64,000 nt of DNA from Darksidea phi (taxonomy: Eukaryota > Ascomycota > Dothideomycetes > Pleosporales > Lentitheciaceae): assembly GCA_030770425.1 (NCBI GenBank), contig JASJFT010000115.1, forward strand, positions 79,103 through 143,102. Reading direction: 5' to 3'. Below are positions 1 through 10,319 of this stretch, in pieces. Below the pieces are notes generated by a model. That model saw only the letters and a list, made by a program, of their open reading frames with translations. It did not search any database and had not been told where the DNA came from. Positions within the stretch are counted from its first letter, which is position 1. Each line of letters opens with the position of its first letter. The position numbers and the translations under genes are program-made.

Positions 1-2
1 CT

Positions 3-644
3 CCAGTGCAGGCTATGCATGGCGGGCCCGTGTACCCGCCTCCGGAGCACGATGTACCGCATAGACATCGCGTACGTTCGGCTTCAGTATCCAACACTGA
101 GCTACACTTCAACGACCCAGGCTCTTCTTATGCCCCTACGCCGCAATACCCCACACACTCAACGCTAGCAGACGCGCACCGGCCAGCTTCCTCGCCGCAG
201 CAAGACGCACCGCCGCGCCCGCCTAAACGACCCGATTTTCTCATCATCGGCCTCTTCGCCCTCCGCCTTGCGAAGAAGCTCATCCGCTCCCTTGGTAAAT
301 ATCCTGAGCGCGATGGTGACATCGCCTGGATCAACAAATTCCTTGCACCCTACACACGTCGCGACACCCTAGCCCAGATTACTGGTGATCGCATTGATGA
401 TTACGTCACCATGTACCCAGCTATCGTTGCGCGCTTCATAAAGCAGCCCCGGTACCCCTTCGCTTTCACCGAGTTAAACCCTGACCGGAGGATTATGGAT
501 CGGAGGTTAACAGATCAAGAGTGTATTGACATTGTGAACTTTGCGGATGCGGCTAGTGAATGGGGATCCACTGTCAAGCTTCCAGGGATGGAGGCGGAGC
601 GGATTGAGAGGTTGAGTGAGAGGAGGCGGATGGCACACTATTGA
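3..644 (+). CDS. 3' end of uncharacterised protein (5' end outside window)
   Basis: The frame is open from the first bases of the window and ends at a TGA at 642-644, so this is the C-terminal part (about 213 residues) of a longer protein. The first 70 residues are Pro/Ser/His-rich and look disordered. From about residue 75 a compact part begins with a hydrophobic stretch (PDFLIIGLFALRLAKKL), which could be a short membrane or buried helix, followed by a charged helical region ending in Arg-rich sequence (ERLSERRRM). I do not recognise a family and assign no function. Codon use and length argue that it is real coding sequence. No intron is needed in the visible part. Confidence 0.6.
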   Translation, partial: PVQAMHGGPVYPPPEHDVPHRHRVRSASVSNTELHFNDPGSSYAPTPQYPTHSTLADAHRPASSPQQDAPPRPPKRPDFLIIGLFALRLAKKLIRSLGKYPERDGDIAWINKFLAPYTRRDTLAQITGDRIDDYVTMYPAIVARFIKQPRYPFAFTELNPDRRIMDRRLTDQECIDIVNFADAASEWGSTVKLPGMEAERIERLSERRRMAHY

Positions 645-902
645 TCGAGAGCGTCTCGATCATCTGTATGAAATGGTCTGCTGTTCTCTTCGCGGCCATC
701 TCCAATCTAGTACTCCGACTGGCAGGAAGCCATTAGAATCGATGTGCAATAAGGTATGAAGCCTTCTAGCAAACTCCAAAGTGGAACATCTTAGTTGAAA
801 GTGACCGTGTTGTGCTGCTTTGTATCCCAGCACTTTGGAGCTGCTGGAGCACTTGGACTGTGCTATTGTCAAGTACGTGGTTCTTGATGCTGTCTGCACT
901 AT

Positions 903-1060
903 TGTATTTGTTTTGGATTTGCACATTGGGAGTTTCTTTTGTAAGGTCCACACGAAAAACAGTAGGAGTTTGTACACAGTAGAGGTGCTATACCCACACC
1001 TTATGCACGATAATAGAGCTGTAGAGCTATATACAGTTCTGCCGATCGTGAGGGATGCAT
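903..1060 (-). repeat. Dispersed repeat, copy A (minus orientation)
   Basis: Read on the minus strand, this stretch matches the segments at 11873-12040, 57158-57296 and 40566-40650. Shared blocks include GTGTACAAACTCCTACTG, a GTGGACCTTACAAAAG-like block (GTAAGGTCCA on the plus strand at 941-950) and a run related to ACTCCCA..AAATCCAAAACAAATA. It is non-coding. It lies between the upstream partial gene and the GST relic, and the rest of 645-1233 holds nothing else I can support. Confidence 0.75.
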
Positions 1061-1233
1061 GCACTATTGTATATAAGTAACTCACTTCCAAATAACTTAA
1101 AATGCCCCAGAGTTGTTGTACTTCATAACTCTCTTTTAGTAGTGGGATTCGCGGTAGATTTTTCCGGTCAGTGGTCACATACACGCGCGTTCAACCACAG
1201 TCAATACCATATCTTTCATAGGTGTATTGTACC

Positions 1234-1744
1234 ATGGCTGCCGCCGAACTCAAGCCCATAACGGTCTACTGGCGTCGTATGTGACCCATGGCCTTGTTCT
1301 AACGGTTTTTTCGTATCCAGTGCGCTAACCGCTGTGCTTGAACATAGCCCAGGTCCCCAACCCCCAAAGGTACGATGCGCGCAGCAACACGAAGGCGAAG
1401 CGAGAAGCTAAAGTACAACTAGTTGGTCATTATCCTTGAGGAGCTTAACCTGCCGTACAAAGGCGTCTTTGTTGAGCATGACGATCTCAAGACGCCCAAG
1501 TTTGAGGCCGTCAACCCCAATGGCCGTGTTCCTGGTACGTGGCCCCTCAGATGCTAATGCTGCCAGCTATCCACGATCCTAACACCAACATCACGCTCTG
1601 GGAGTCCGGCGCCATCATCACCTACTCGATCGACCAGTACGACAAGGACAAGAAGCCTACCTACGACACCCTGAATGAGAAGTACCAGCTGTTGCAGTGG
1701 CCCAAGACAAGACGGCAGCAGTGCAACGCAAGCGTGAGTGGGTA
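1234..1744 (+). pseudogene. Truncated URE2-type glutathione S-transferase relic
   Basis: Four exon-like pieces give a thioredoxin-fold N-terminal GST domain: a start at 1234 (MAAAELKPITVYW), a short piece with the PGPQPPK-like active-site loop after an AG near 1349, a long piece from about 1420 (VIILEELNLPYKGVFVEHDD...NPNGRVP), and one from about 1566 (AIHDPNTNITLWESGAIITY) containing the ESGAI glutathione-binding signature. Intron borders GTACG..TAG and GTACGT..CCAG separate the last three. After YQLLQW the frame departs from the family and stops at 1744, so the helical C-terminal domain is missing. Exon 1 also does not splice in phase to the next piece. A full-length enzyme would be about twice as long, so I call this a decayed gene. 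The open frame at 1738-2109 shows no GST similarity. Confidence 0.7.
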
Positions 1745-2109
1745 GCGGCCCGGGTCGCACAAGCCGAAACTTACACGGGGAGGAAAGAGCGGCGGCGAGA
1801 GAGCGGACCTTGGAAGCCCGCCGCTTAGGACCTCCAGATAAGGAAACCGAAATCCGCGCGCAGTGGGACCAGTTCACGTTCTGGGTAGAGCGCAAGAAAA
1901 AGCGGTTTCCAAAGGCTACTTCAGTCGACCAGCTCCTGCGGTGTGATTATAAAGAGAAGGTACCGTCTGACGAGGTGGAGGAGCTGGTTGAGCAGACCAT
2001 GCGCAGATGGAAATCGCTTGAGCGAGCTGTGGGAGGGATTGTGTCATGGGCCTTGTTGTCAGGTGTAGGTCAAGAAGGAAGATGGAGTCGTTTAGGAGAT
2101 GCCCGGTAG

Positions 2110-2358
2110 ATTGTGCTTGCCTTTTTTCAGGTTGATTGGGGAGCACTGGAGTTTTGGGGGGCCTACGGTCTTTGCTGAAACACTTGCTTAGCCGAATTAC
2201 AGTGTCTTGATACCAGTCTGGACACACTTTACAGGCGATAGCGTTAACAAAATTTGAGTATAGTACTGTACTTCTATGCTGCTGCCAATCCGTCCGCTCT
2301 TCAACATATGTTCGATGGACACTACCCGGCGCCATCAATCCCCAGTATGTATTAACCC
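2110..2358. other. Intergenic, nothing recognised
   Basis: The stretch lies between the GST relic and the convergent minus-strand gene that ends at 2359. I see no repeat, RNA gene or coding exon in it. Confidence 0.4.
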
Positions 2359-3870
2359 TTAAAAAATCTCTCCACCATACCCACCATATCCATCGTCCAT
2401 CGCCTCAGGCCCATTTGAATCCTTCTGAGCAATACCCAAACGCCGTAATATCCCATTCATCACCGCGTTATCGTTAACCTTGATTTCCACTGACGCCGCA
2501 TGACCCTTAACCTCCTCCATATACCCGTAGCCATAGCCATACTCGTACTCGCTCTCAAAATCAGACTCATCTTCATACTCATCCTCCTGTTCAAACCCGA
2601 TGTCATCCGCATCCGTATGCATAGTCACCCCAAACCTCCTCCTAACGTCCCTCTCCCTAATCCTACAATCCCTCCTCTTTACCCTCCCTCCCCGTCCTTG
2701 GTCGTCTTCGTCCAGCGCATTCTCCGGTATCGGTTCCTTTTCCACGCCACGCAGGATCTTCCTCTTCATCCCTTGCTTGAAAAAGTAGAGATCCCCACCG
2801 ATGTCGAACCCCATCTTCACCTTGCTCACCCACGCTTCATCTAATTGAGATGAAGAGATGTAGCTAGACAGCGAGGCGATGGAGGCAAAGCTATCGTTGG
2901 GGTGGATGTAGAATGTGTTGTAGGTAGGGTCGTCTTCGATGTCTTCGTAGTGTGGAAGGGAGTTGAATTCAGCATCTGACAGAAAAGCAGGATGTTGCTT
3001 CTTGACCGGAATTGAGATCGGTCGTGAGGGTGCTCCGAAAGCCGGTGCGAAGTCGACGCGCGGTAGGAGTAGGGACTGGGTAGGGTCTGGTATGGGCGCG
3101 AAGAAGTCTAGAGAATAGAGAGGATCCATAGTCGGGATGATATTTGTCTTTCCTGGCTGATGGGTACGGTCGGCCGACATCTCTTCGGCGCCTAGCTTCG
3201 GACAGGCGTTCACAGGCGAATCGCACCTGTCTTCACTATCCAGAGACATTCCATCAAAATTGAGGCTGCGAGGTATCTCCGATGCGATGTTTACAGTCGC
3301 GCCGATTCCGCGAGTGCTCTTAGGCACAACAACATCGTCAGGACCCCGCTCCTCTTCGAAGATATCGGACTCGCCCCTCGTACAGTATTTCGCAGGATCT
3401 GAATCTATCGCGGCGCCGATCGAGGCCTGCGGGCTGTAGAAGTCTGCTTCCTTGATAGTTTCGCCGGTACCCAAGAAGAAGTTGGAGTCACTCGCAATGA
3501 GACTCAGTTCCTCTAGTGGCAGCTTCATAGCAAAACCTAGAGCCGCGGGATCTTCTTCGTAGCGCTGGTTTGCATCAATCGATGAGGTAGTTGCGGAAGT
3601 GCGGGTTGAGATCGTGGGAACAGATGAAGAGTTGGGTGGAGAGCCTGATAGTGTGGTGTAGGCATCGGCATCGCTGAGTTGAGCAGGAGTGAAGGCAATT
3701 GGTATTACCGACTTCGTGCCGAGCCGAGAATTAGGGATCGGTAGAGTGTGAGGTAGTAGCGGCGATGAGGATTGCGACGGCACAGCTTGAACTGCAACTC
3801 TTGTCGATTTAGACGTCTTTTCGCTCTTGCTCTTGAAGATGGAGCGAATGGATTGGCGAAACCCCTTCAT
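2359..3870 (-). CDS. Uncharacterised acidic, largely disordered protein (503 aa)
   Basis: This is a single-exon minus-strand frame. The first ATG is at 3870 (MKGFRQSIRSIFKSK); the open frame extends 45 nt upstream but without an ATG. The N-terminus is basic and amphipathic (KGFRQSIRSIFKSKSEK), which could act as a membrane or nuclear anchor. The middle is Ser/Thr/Pro-rich and disordered. Around residues 325-420 there is a more ordered part with a basic cluster (GRGGRVKRRDCRIRERDVRR), then an acidic Glu/Asp/Tyr tract with tandem YGYGYGY, and a GYGGYGG tail. I do not recognise a conserved enzyme domain. A regulatory or scaffold role is conceivable but unsupported. It is convergent with the GST relic. 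Confidence 0.7.
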   Translation of the reverse strand: MKGFRQSIRSIFKSKSEKTSKSTRVAVQAVPSQSSSPLLPHTLPIPNSRLGTKSVIPIAFTPAQLSDADAYTTLSGSPPNSSSVPTISTRTSATTSSIDANQRYEEDPAALGFAMKLPLEELSLIASDSNFFLGTGETIKEADFYSPQASIGAAIDSDPAKYCTRGESDIFEEERGPDDVVVPKSTRGIGATVNIASEIPRSLNFDGMSLDSEDRCDSPVNACPKLGAEEMSADRTHQPGKTNIIPTMDPLYSLDFFAPIPDPTQSLLLPRVDFAPAFGAPSRPISIPVKKQHPAFLSDAEFNSLPHYEDIEDDPTYNTFYIHPNDSFASIASLSSYISSSQLDEAWVSKVKMGFDIGGDLYFFKQGMKRKILRGVEKEPIPENALDEDDQGRGGRVKRRDCRIRERDVRRRFGVTMHTDADDIGFEQEDEYEDESDFESEYEYGYGYGYMEEVKGHAASVEIKVNDNAVMNGILRRLGIAQKDSNGPEAMDDGYGGYGGEIF

Positions 3871-5358
3871 TTTGTGTATGTAGAATCGCGGAGAACCTTT
3901 TGTCGGGGTGGTCAAGTGTTATGACGGTAAGGTTATTACCTTGTGCTTTTGGTTTCTGCGTAGTGTGCAGTCGAACAGCGAAGTTGTGAGGAAGAGAAAT
4001 TGCAACTGCTTTGTGGGAATATGTACAAATATGGTTCCTTGGCAGCCCGGATATGTGGCTCATACCTTGTTTTTGTTTATTTCACTGGCTAGAGAGTATC
4101 GTCGCCTTGTAGTGGAGGTATGGGCGACGAGTGAAAACAGGTTGGAACAAGGCAGTGAGAATACTTGTGAAATTGCCTGAGGGGTAAGGAACTGCAGGCA
4201 AAACGCTTTCAAGATACCTGGCAAACAGTGAAAATGGTAAAGAATCAACGCTATCGTGATTTGTGTTTGCTGTTGCTATATCTGTATTTTTCACTAATAT
4301 CACGTCGCGTGAGTACCGCGTCTTCAAACATCAACAAGATATCTATTTGGGTCACTTGAAACTAGGCATCCTCGAAACTGCATGGATACTAAATTAATGG
4401 CGCGTTATTAGCTGTGCTCAGAACCTTCGCGTGTAAACGGAGGAAGTTTGGCTGGACAGCGTGTGGGGAACTTGACGTGTGGGCAAGATCCGAAGGGCTG
4501 TCGCCATTGAACCACTCCGCTATGAAGAGATCAGTTGGTTACTCGAGGAAAACACGGGATGAATAATTGACTGGACAAGGGCGCGCGTTAACGGGTGAGG
4601 TTGAAACTCTGCGACACACTAGTTCCGAAATGGCTTAGCATCGCGTTCGTGGTTTCGGAGGATTCCCATCGCTTTTCAACACCTCATTCCTGTCTTTCAT
4701 TCTCTCGCTCTACAAATTGTTTGCCTCGAGAATGGTCCAATGCTTGGTATCGGCCGCCTAATCACACCTGCAAACGAACTGGAGCCATCAAAGAAAGCTG
4801 GCAATCACAGCGACGACTGCAATTTGTGTCCAAGGGCCTTTTTAGGTGTTGCAATTCAATGTAGGTAGGCATCGGCGCGATCCGTGGTTGGCTTTTCTCA
4901 ACGCCAGATTTCAACATGCCTGATAACTCTATTTCATCCTCGAATGTGGTAAGGCTAGTGCATTGTTAGCACAGCAGGAGCAACCAAGAGGGCTGTGGTG
5001 ACGCCACAGTTACACAAGCGTTACTCCTCTTCCTCTGCAACCACTAGACATGAAGCGATAATTCGAGTGACAAAGTGGAGCTCCAGTGGTAAAAGCGTTA
5101 CCTACATCAAAGCTGTAGCCACACCAAAAGCTTGGTATGAGTGGGAAGGTCAGGCCCACAATTGATAACGATTAGTGGTGAACGGTACGCTACGGGTATA
5201 TATTCCGATGATCCCAGGGTAAAGCCCTATATGCAGGTCAACATTGTCAACATTGACTCCCACTCCGCTGTACGCCCGACTCCGCGATACGATCCAGGAG
5301 CTATCGATACAGCAAAAAGTTTGTAGATATCCTATCCCCTGTTCCAGCTCTTGCTAAG
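3871..5358. other. Long intergenic region, no supported gene
   Basis: These 1.5 kb separate the divergent genes starting at 3870 (minus) and 5359 (plus). The open frames here are short and lack homology or splice support. The region probably contains both promoters. I see no repeat that recurs elsewhere in the window. Confidence 0.4.
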
Positions 5359-7680
5359 ATGTTATGTGCAGCAAAAGAACCCCTTCTCAGCAACCCATAT
5401 TTGCCTCGCTCTTCGGACATGTTTGCTCTTAGCCGCAGTCCAACCCCTGAGCGAAATCGATCAAGGTATCTGGATGACGATGCGCTAAAGTCGCGTTCCA
5501 GCAGCCGGACACCCTCGCTGTCGAGCACTAGACGCGCAGTAAAGGAAGAGCCAGCTCTGACTTCCAGCCATAAAGACCTGCAGAAGATTTCGGAGCTGCA
5601 GTCTGCTCTCGAAAAGGAGAAGGAGAAGTTCTCCGACATTCAGCAACAGTATGGCACGCTGTATGCCGAGTTCGAAGGCTTAGAGAAGAAACACGCGGAG
5701 TTGGATCACGACAAACACGCCTTGCATCAACAGTATGCAGAGCTAGAATCTCTCAACGACGACTTGAACAGGCAGTATATGGCATTGGCGTGCGACCACG
5801 ACGCCCTAACGGGCAAGGAAGGACTTTCGAAGATGCTGTATGACGAGTTAGAGAAGAAGCACGGGGAAACACTCAGCGCTTTTCGGTCCCTCAGCGCCCA
5901 TTGCGATGATCTCCGGAAGAATTTCAAAGAAGCACTCGCCGACCACGAGTCGCTCGAAGCCGATCATGAGGATCTGCAGCAGCGCTATAAATTTACATCT
6001 ACCAACTACGAAGAATTCCAGGACGAGCATGAGCAACTTCATCAGGAGCACAAGGAGCTCGTCGCCAAACACAATCGCCTACAGCATAAGCACACAAAAT
6101 TGAAAGACACGTTAGCCAGCACAGAGACCGACCATCATGACTTGCAGGATGCGCACAAAGGCTGCGATAAAGCGCTCCACGCTTATGAGGCGTTGAAGGC
6201 CGACCACGAGCAGTTGCAGCAGTGCCACGAGGAGACGTCGCGCAACTACGAAGAACTACACGATGATCACCATAAGATGCTCGCAGATTACGAGAAGCTG
6301 AAGGAGGGCCACAAGTGTTTGGAGGAGCGATCTGAGCAGGCGGTAACCGACTACGATGAGTTATGTATCTCTCACGCAGACTTGCAGGCCGATCATGACA
6401 AAGTGCTTGCCGATTATGAGAACCTCAAGGCGGATTATCAACGCTTAGTAGAAAAGCCCGAGGAGAAGACACTCAAGTACGATGACTTGCAAGATGCTCT
6501 CTCAGACTTGTTCGAGTCTTTACACCGCGCGCAGCGAAGGATTGAGGCAATAAACGCCACGAATTCGGCGGAGGTTGAGCTCAACGATGAGATTCTCGAA
6601 AAAGACGACAAACTGGCGGACGTGGAATCAGTCAAGCGCTCGAATCATCTATACGGACAGCTAAACGAGAAATACAACACCGCTGTCGGGCAGATTGAGG
6701 AGCTGGAGTCTGAGAGAAACCTGGAAAGCACCAAACTTGCGCAGGGGCAGACTGAACGCAACGACTTCTATGAGCAACTCCAAAGCGCACTCGCCACCAT
6801 CTGCATCCTGGATTCTGGAAGCGCTGCAAAGGACCAGACTATTGAGCATGCCCGGGCTGAGGCAATCGCCATGCAGGAGGACAACCGAGAGGCACTCGCT
6901 ACTATTGGCACACTCAAGCTTGAGGTTGCTACAGTCAAGACGAACATTGCAGGACTAGAGACCCAAATCAACCACAAGGACGTGTTGATTGAATTTCTCA
7001 AGGCTGGCGCTGCTGCCAATGTCAGGACTATCGAGACTTACGAGCGCATGATTGACTCGCTCCACACGGATCAAACCAAGTTGAGGATGTCGATTGCTGA
7101 AAAAGACAAAATGATTGCATCTCTCGAAGCTGACGGCGCCGGAAAAGTGTCCATGATCGAAGAACTCCAAGCTGATATAGCTACGAAGGAGAACAAGCTT
7201 CGTGGACTGGAAGCTGAAGTAGGTGCCTTGGAGAAGACGACTGTGGCACTAAAGGCCGAGAGCGCTAAGCAGAGTTCCATGATCAGCAAACTCAAGGCTG
7301 ACAGCGATGCCAAAGATGACACAATTGAAAAACGCCAGAACAAGATTGTCGCCAACGAAAACGCAATTAAGCAACTACAGGACGGTATCCGTAATAAAGA
7401 CCAGTGGATCAAATACCTGCATGCCGAACGTATTCGGAGTCATAAACACGTGAAGGTGCTGGCCGCTGATATTGTCGCTAAGAGAGAGGCGATCGAGAGC
7501 TTGACTACTAGTAACATCGAGGAGAAGGCGAACATGGACCAGCTTCGGGTGGACAATGCTACAAAGGATGAGGCGATCGAAGCCTTGAAGGGGAAGCTCA
7601 GCGCTGAAGAGGACAAGGAGTGGCACATTTTGGCGCAAGACGACTCTATTCCGAAAGAGGTAACGCCAGTGGTGGAGTAG
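5359..7680 (+). CDS. Long coiled-coil protein (773 aa)
   Basis: This is a single-exon gene starting at ATG 5359; an internal ATG at 5419 (MFALSRSPTPERNRSRYL) is an alternative start. Residues 1-70 are Ser/Arg-rich and disordered. Residues from about 72 to 750 are almost unbroken coiled coil. The first half is built from degenerate repeats rich in His, Asp and Tyr with a recurring pattern such as ADHESLEADHEDLQ and LADYENLKADYQRL. The second half switches to repeats of the type KDxxIExLKA with Ala-rich spacers. There is no motor, kinase or membrane segment. This layout is typical of structural scaffolds (spindle pole, septal, cytoskeletal or Golgi tethers), but such proteins cannot be assigned from coiled coil alone. 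The repeat change near residue 480 suggests two internally duplicated segments. Confidence 0.8.
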   Translation: MLCAAKEPLLSNPYLPRSSDMFALSRSPTPERNRSRYLDDDALKSRSSSRTPSLSSTRRAVKEEPALTSSHKDLQKISELQSALEKEKEKFSDIQQQYGTLYAEFEGLEKKHAELDHDKHALHQQYAELESLNDDLNRQYMALACDHDALTGKEGLSKMLYDELEKKHGETLSAFRSLSAHCDDLRKNFKEALADHESLEADHEDLQQRYKFTSTNYEEFQDEHEQLHQEHKELVAKHNRLQHKHTKLKDTLASTETDHHDLQDAHKGCDKALHAYEALKADHEQLQQCHEETSRNYEELHDDHHKMLADYEKLKEGHKCLEERSEQAVTDYDELCISHADLQADHDKVLADYENLKADYQRLVEKPEEKTLKYDDLQDALSDLFESLHRAQRRIEAINATNSAEVELNDEILEKDDKLADVESVKRSNHLYGQLNEKYNTAVGQIEELESERNLESTKLAQGQTERNDFYEQLQSALATICILDSGSAAKDQTIEHARAEAIAMQEDNREALATIGTLKLEVATVKTNIAGLETQINHKDVLIEFLKAGAAANVRTIETYERMIDSLHTDQTKLRMSIAEKDKMIASLEADGAGKVSMIEELQADIATKENKLRGLEAEVGALEKTTVALKAESAKQSSMISKLKADSDAKDDTIEKRQNKIVANENAIKQLQDGIRNKDQWIKYLHAERIRSHKHVKVLAADIVAKREAIESLTTSNIEEKANMDQLRVDNATKDEAIEALKGKLSAEEDKEWHILAQDDSIPKEVTPVVE

Positions 7681-7974
7681 GGAAGATGAGTGAGGGTTAG
7701 TGGCTAAGGGGAAAGCAGCAGTCGGTATTGGGGTATGAGTGAGTCACGATGCCTTTGGCATGTCATTCAATTTTTACATGTACTGCATATAATTACCTGT
7801 AGCTATTCTGTTTGCAGAATAGACAGCTTCATGCAGATATTCTGTATTCCAGGTCATCCGAGAGAAGAGCGCATTAACATTACATACAACATGCTTTTTC
7901 GACCCTACCACCCTTGTAACCATGCAAACCGATTCCTTGCCTTTCGTCAACGTCTAAAACTACACATCAACGTC

Positions 7975-10319
7975 TTACAAAGCGGGCGCACTCGGATCCT
8001 GCATGCACTGATCCACCCTCATCAACTGCTTGCCCGTCTTCTTCGCAATCTGAATGAACTCCCTCAGATAGCTCACAGTGCTAGGATAAAGATAATGCAG
8101 CACGACAAGGTTACCACCCTTATCAACATCACGCTGGAACGCCTTAAGCTGCTGCTCGGGCGTGTCCGTCTCCGCCCATAACCAGTCCTCGACATCAACG
8201 GACCACATGGTGATGGTCGGCTTCGCTCCGAGCGTCTGCGCGAGGCGGGCCCGCATACGTGCGCCTTCGTTTCCGAAGGGTGGGCGGAAGTAGTTGGTGT
8301 GCAGGCCGTTGAGCTGCTGCTGTACGGTTTTGATGTCTTCGTTGTACTCCCAGTCGATGGAGGCGTAGTCGGGAAGGCCCTCCATCTTGGGATGCGTTTG
8401 AGAGTGGAGAGCGACTTGGTGGCCTTGGGACATCATTTCGCGGTAGACGTTTGTCAGGTTGGTGGAGGGATCAAGGAGGGGGGCACCGACGGTGAAGAAG
8501 GTCACTTTGATACCCTCTTCCTTGACGATCTTCATGACTTCCTGCGCGTACTCTGGAGAGCCATCGTCGATGGCGAAGGCGAAGCTGTTGGGGCGCTTGC
8601 AGGCAAAGACGAGGTCGCCGGTTTCGAGCTTGTTAGGAATAGTGGTTCCAGCGGGGACGGAGGGTACAATTTCAATGACCGAGAGGGTAACGGGGTCCTG
8701 AGAGAAGAAACCCTTGAGTGCGATACCGATAGTGCGGGTCAGGTCGACTTTGAAGTGGTTCATCGGGATATAGATGTGTCCGTTCTTTGCATAACGGCTT
8801 GCCTCGGCAGAGTCCCAGGTCTCGGGGTATGGAGCGATGGTCTCGTCGCACTTGCTATTGTGCTGTTGGACAGCGACGGTAAAGGAGGTGGTGCCGCTGT
8901 AGGCGATGTGCAGGTATGAACCCTTGTACTTGTTGAAGTCGGTGCAAGATCCTGAAACCTGGGTGTAGAACGAGTAGTCGGCATTGTTGGACTTGATGGT
9001 TAGCTTGCCGCCACTATAAGTCGTGGTCATGCCCTCATCAGCCCCATGCCAGAAACCGAGCGCGTTAGAGTTCGCATTAGCGAACTTGTCAACGACAAGG
9101 GCAGCAGCAGTGCCAGAGGGAGCGGGAACGGTCGAAGAGGGACCGGCCGGGACGGCGGAGGTGGTCACGACATACTCGGACGCAGTGTTGCCGCAGTAGA
9201 ATGCTAGAGGACCGAAGGAAACAGACTGGGTGAGCTGCGAGAACAGGATGGTGGTGAGCTTGCTCGTGTCAAGGCCTGAGAACTTCGAAAAGGGGATGGA
9301 GTAGAGCTTCTCCGTGCCATCGAACGTCCAACCAAGCTGCGAAGTAGTCTGCGTGAATGCCTTGGCCGCTCCAGGGTCACAAGTGGCCGAGGAGTCGAGC
9401 TCAACCGAGAACGTAGTACCAGCAGGAGCCTTGATACGGAGAGACAGACCACCGTACTTGTTCTGCGCATTCGTGCAAGTGACCTGCGTATAGAAGTACG
9501 AGCTGGTGCTCTTCGGGTTGAGGGTGACACGGTTCTTGGCCGGAGTTCCCACAACGATCGAGCTCATGGTCGCGTCATCGGAGGTAGGCTTTCCCATAGC
9601 ATTGTAGAACAGAAAGGTCAGACGAGACTGAGAGATCCAGTCATCAACGAGCAGGGGCGCACAAGTTCCAGTCGGGACAGCCGAGCTGACAAGGGTGGTG
9701 AGGGTGCTGGAAACGGTTGGCCTTGTGGTAGAAGAAGTCGGACCGCCAGTGGCAGCGCCGCTGCAGCCGAATTGAAGGTTGCTCAGCTGCCATGTGGCGG
9801 TAGTGGACGAGAACCCGGAGAAGACAACAGCAACGACAGCATTGGCGTTAGCACCAGAGAACTGGCTCAGCGGGATAGTGACAGTCTGGGTGTTTCCAGT
9901 CAAGCCGGTCACTTGGGTAAAGTACGAGGTGTAGCCGGAACCGGAGCACGAGGCCTGGGTCTGGAGCTCCAACGTGGCAGCACCGCCTGCTGGACCCTTG
10001 ATGGTAAACTGAAGAGAGTTGTAGCCGTTGGAGGAAGCAGCCTGGCAAGGAAAGGTCTCGTAGAAGTAAGCGTCTGCCTTCGGCTTGAAGGACAACACCC
10101 CGCTGGCGGCCGAGATGGAAGTCATGGATCCATCGTCTATTTCATTATTAGCAGAATCCCTTCTCCATGGCCCTTTAACGTACCACTGGTCCAAGAGCCC
10201 AGGCTATTGGTATTACTGGACCACTTGGAAAAGTCATCGATCTTGAGAGCGGCGCTGCATGCTGCAGAAGCGCTGCTAGCAAGAGCGGCCACAAGGCCTA
10301 TTAAAGTAAAATTACGCAT
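7975..10319 (-). CDS. Secreted NodB polysaccharide (chitin) deacetylase with three N-terminal sandwich modules
   Basis: Two exons, 10319-10184 and 10136-7975, with a 47-nt intron (GTACGT..TAG), give 765 aa. A signal peptide is evident (MRNFTLIGLVAALASSASA). Three tandem modules of about 130-160 residues follow. Each opens with a VDDF/VDDW/VDKF-like start, contains a Phe-Tyr-Thr-Gln-Val strand and a LSQFSG/FSKFSG-type strand, and has paired Cys; Ser/Thr-rich linkers separate them. The C-terminal NodB domain (about residues 555-755) has motif 1 IDDG, motif 2 HSQTH, motif 3 RPPFGNEG, motif 4 SVDVEDW and motif 5 LHYLYP. The metal-binding Asp and two His are therefore present, although motif 1 reads AIDDG instead of TFDDG. 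By family knowledge it removes N-acetyl groups from chitin or a related cell-wall polymer outside the cell. The modules probably bind carbohydrate (inference). Confidence 0.9.

Noticed and set aside
8299..8919. 206-codon plus-strand frame inside the NodB gene
   Set aside because: Antisense shadow of the deacetylase coding sequence.
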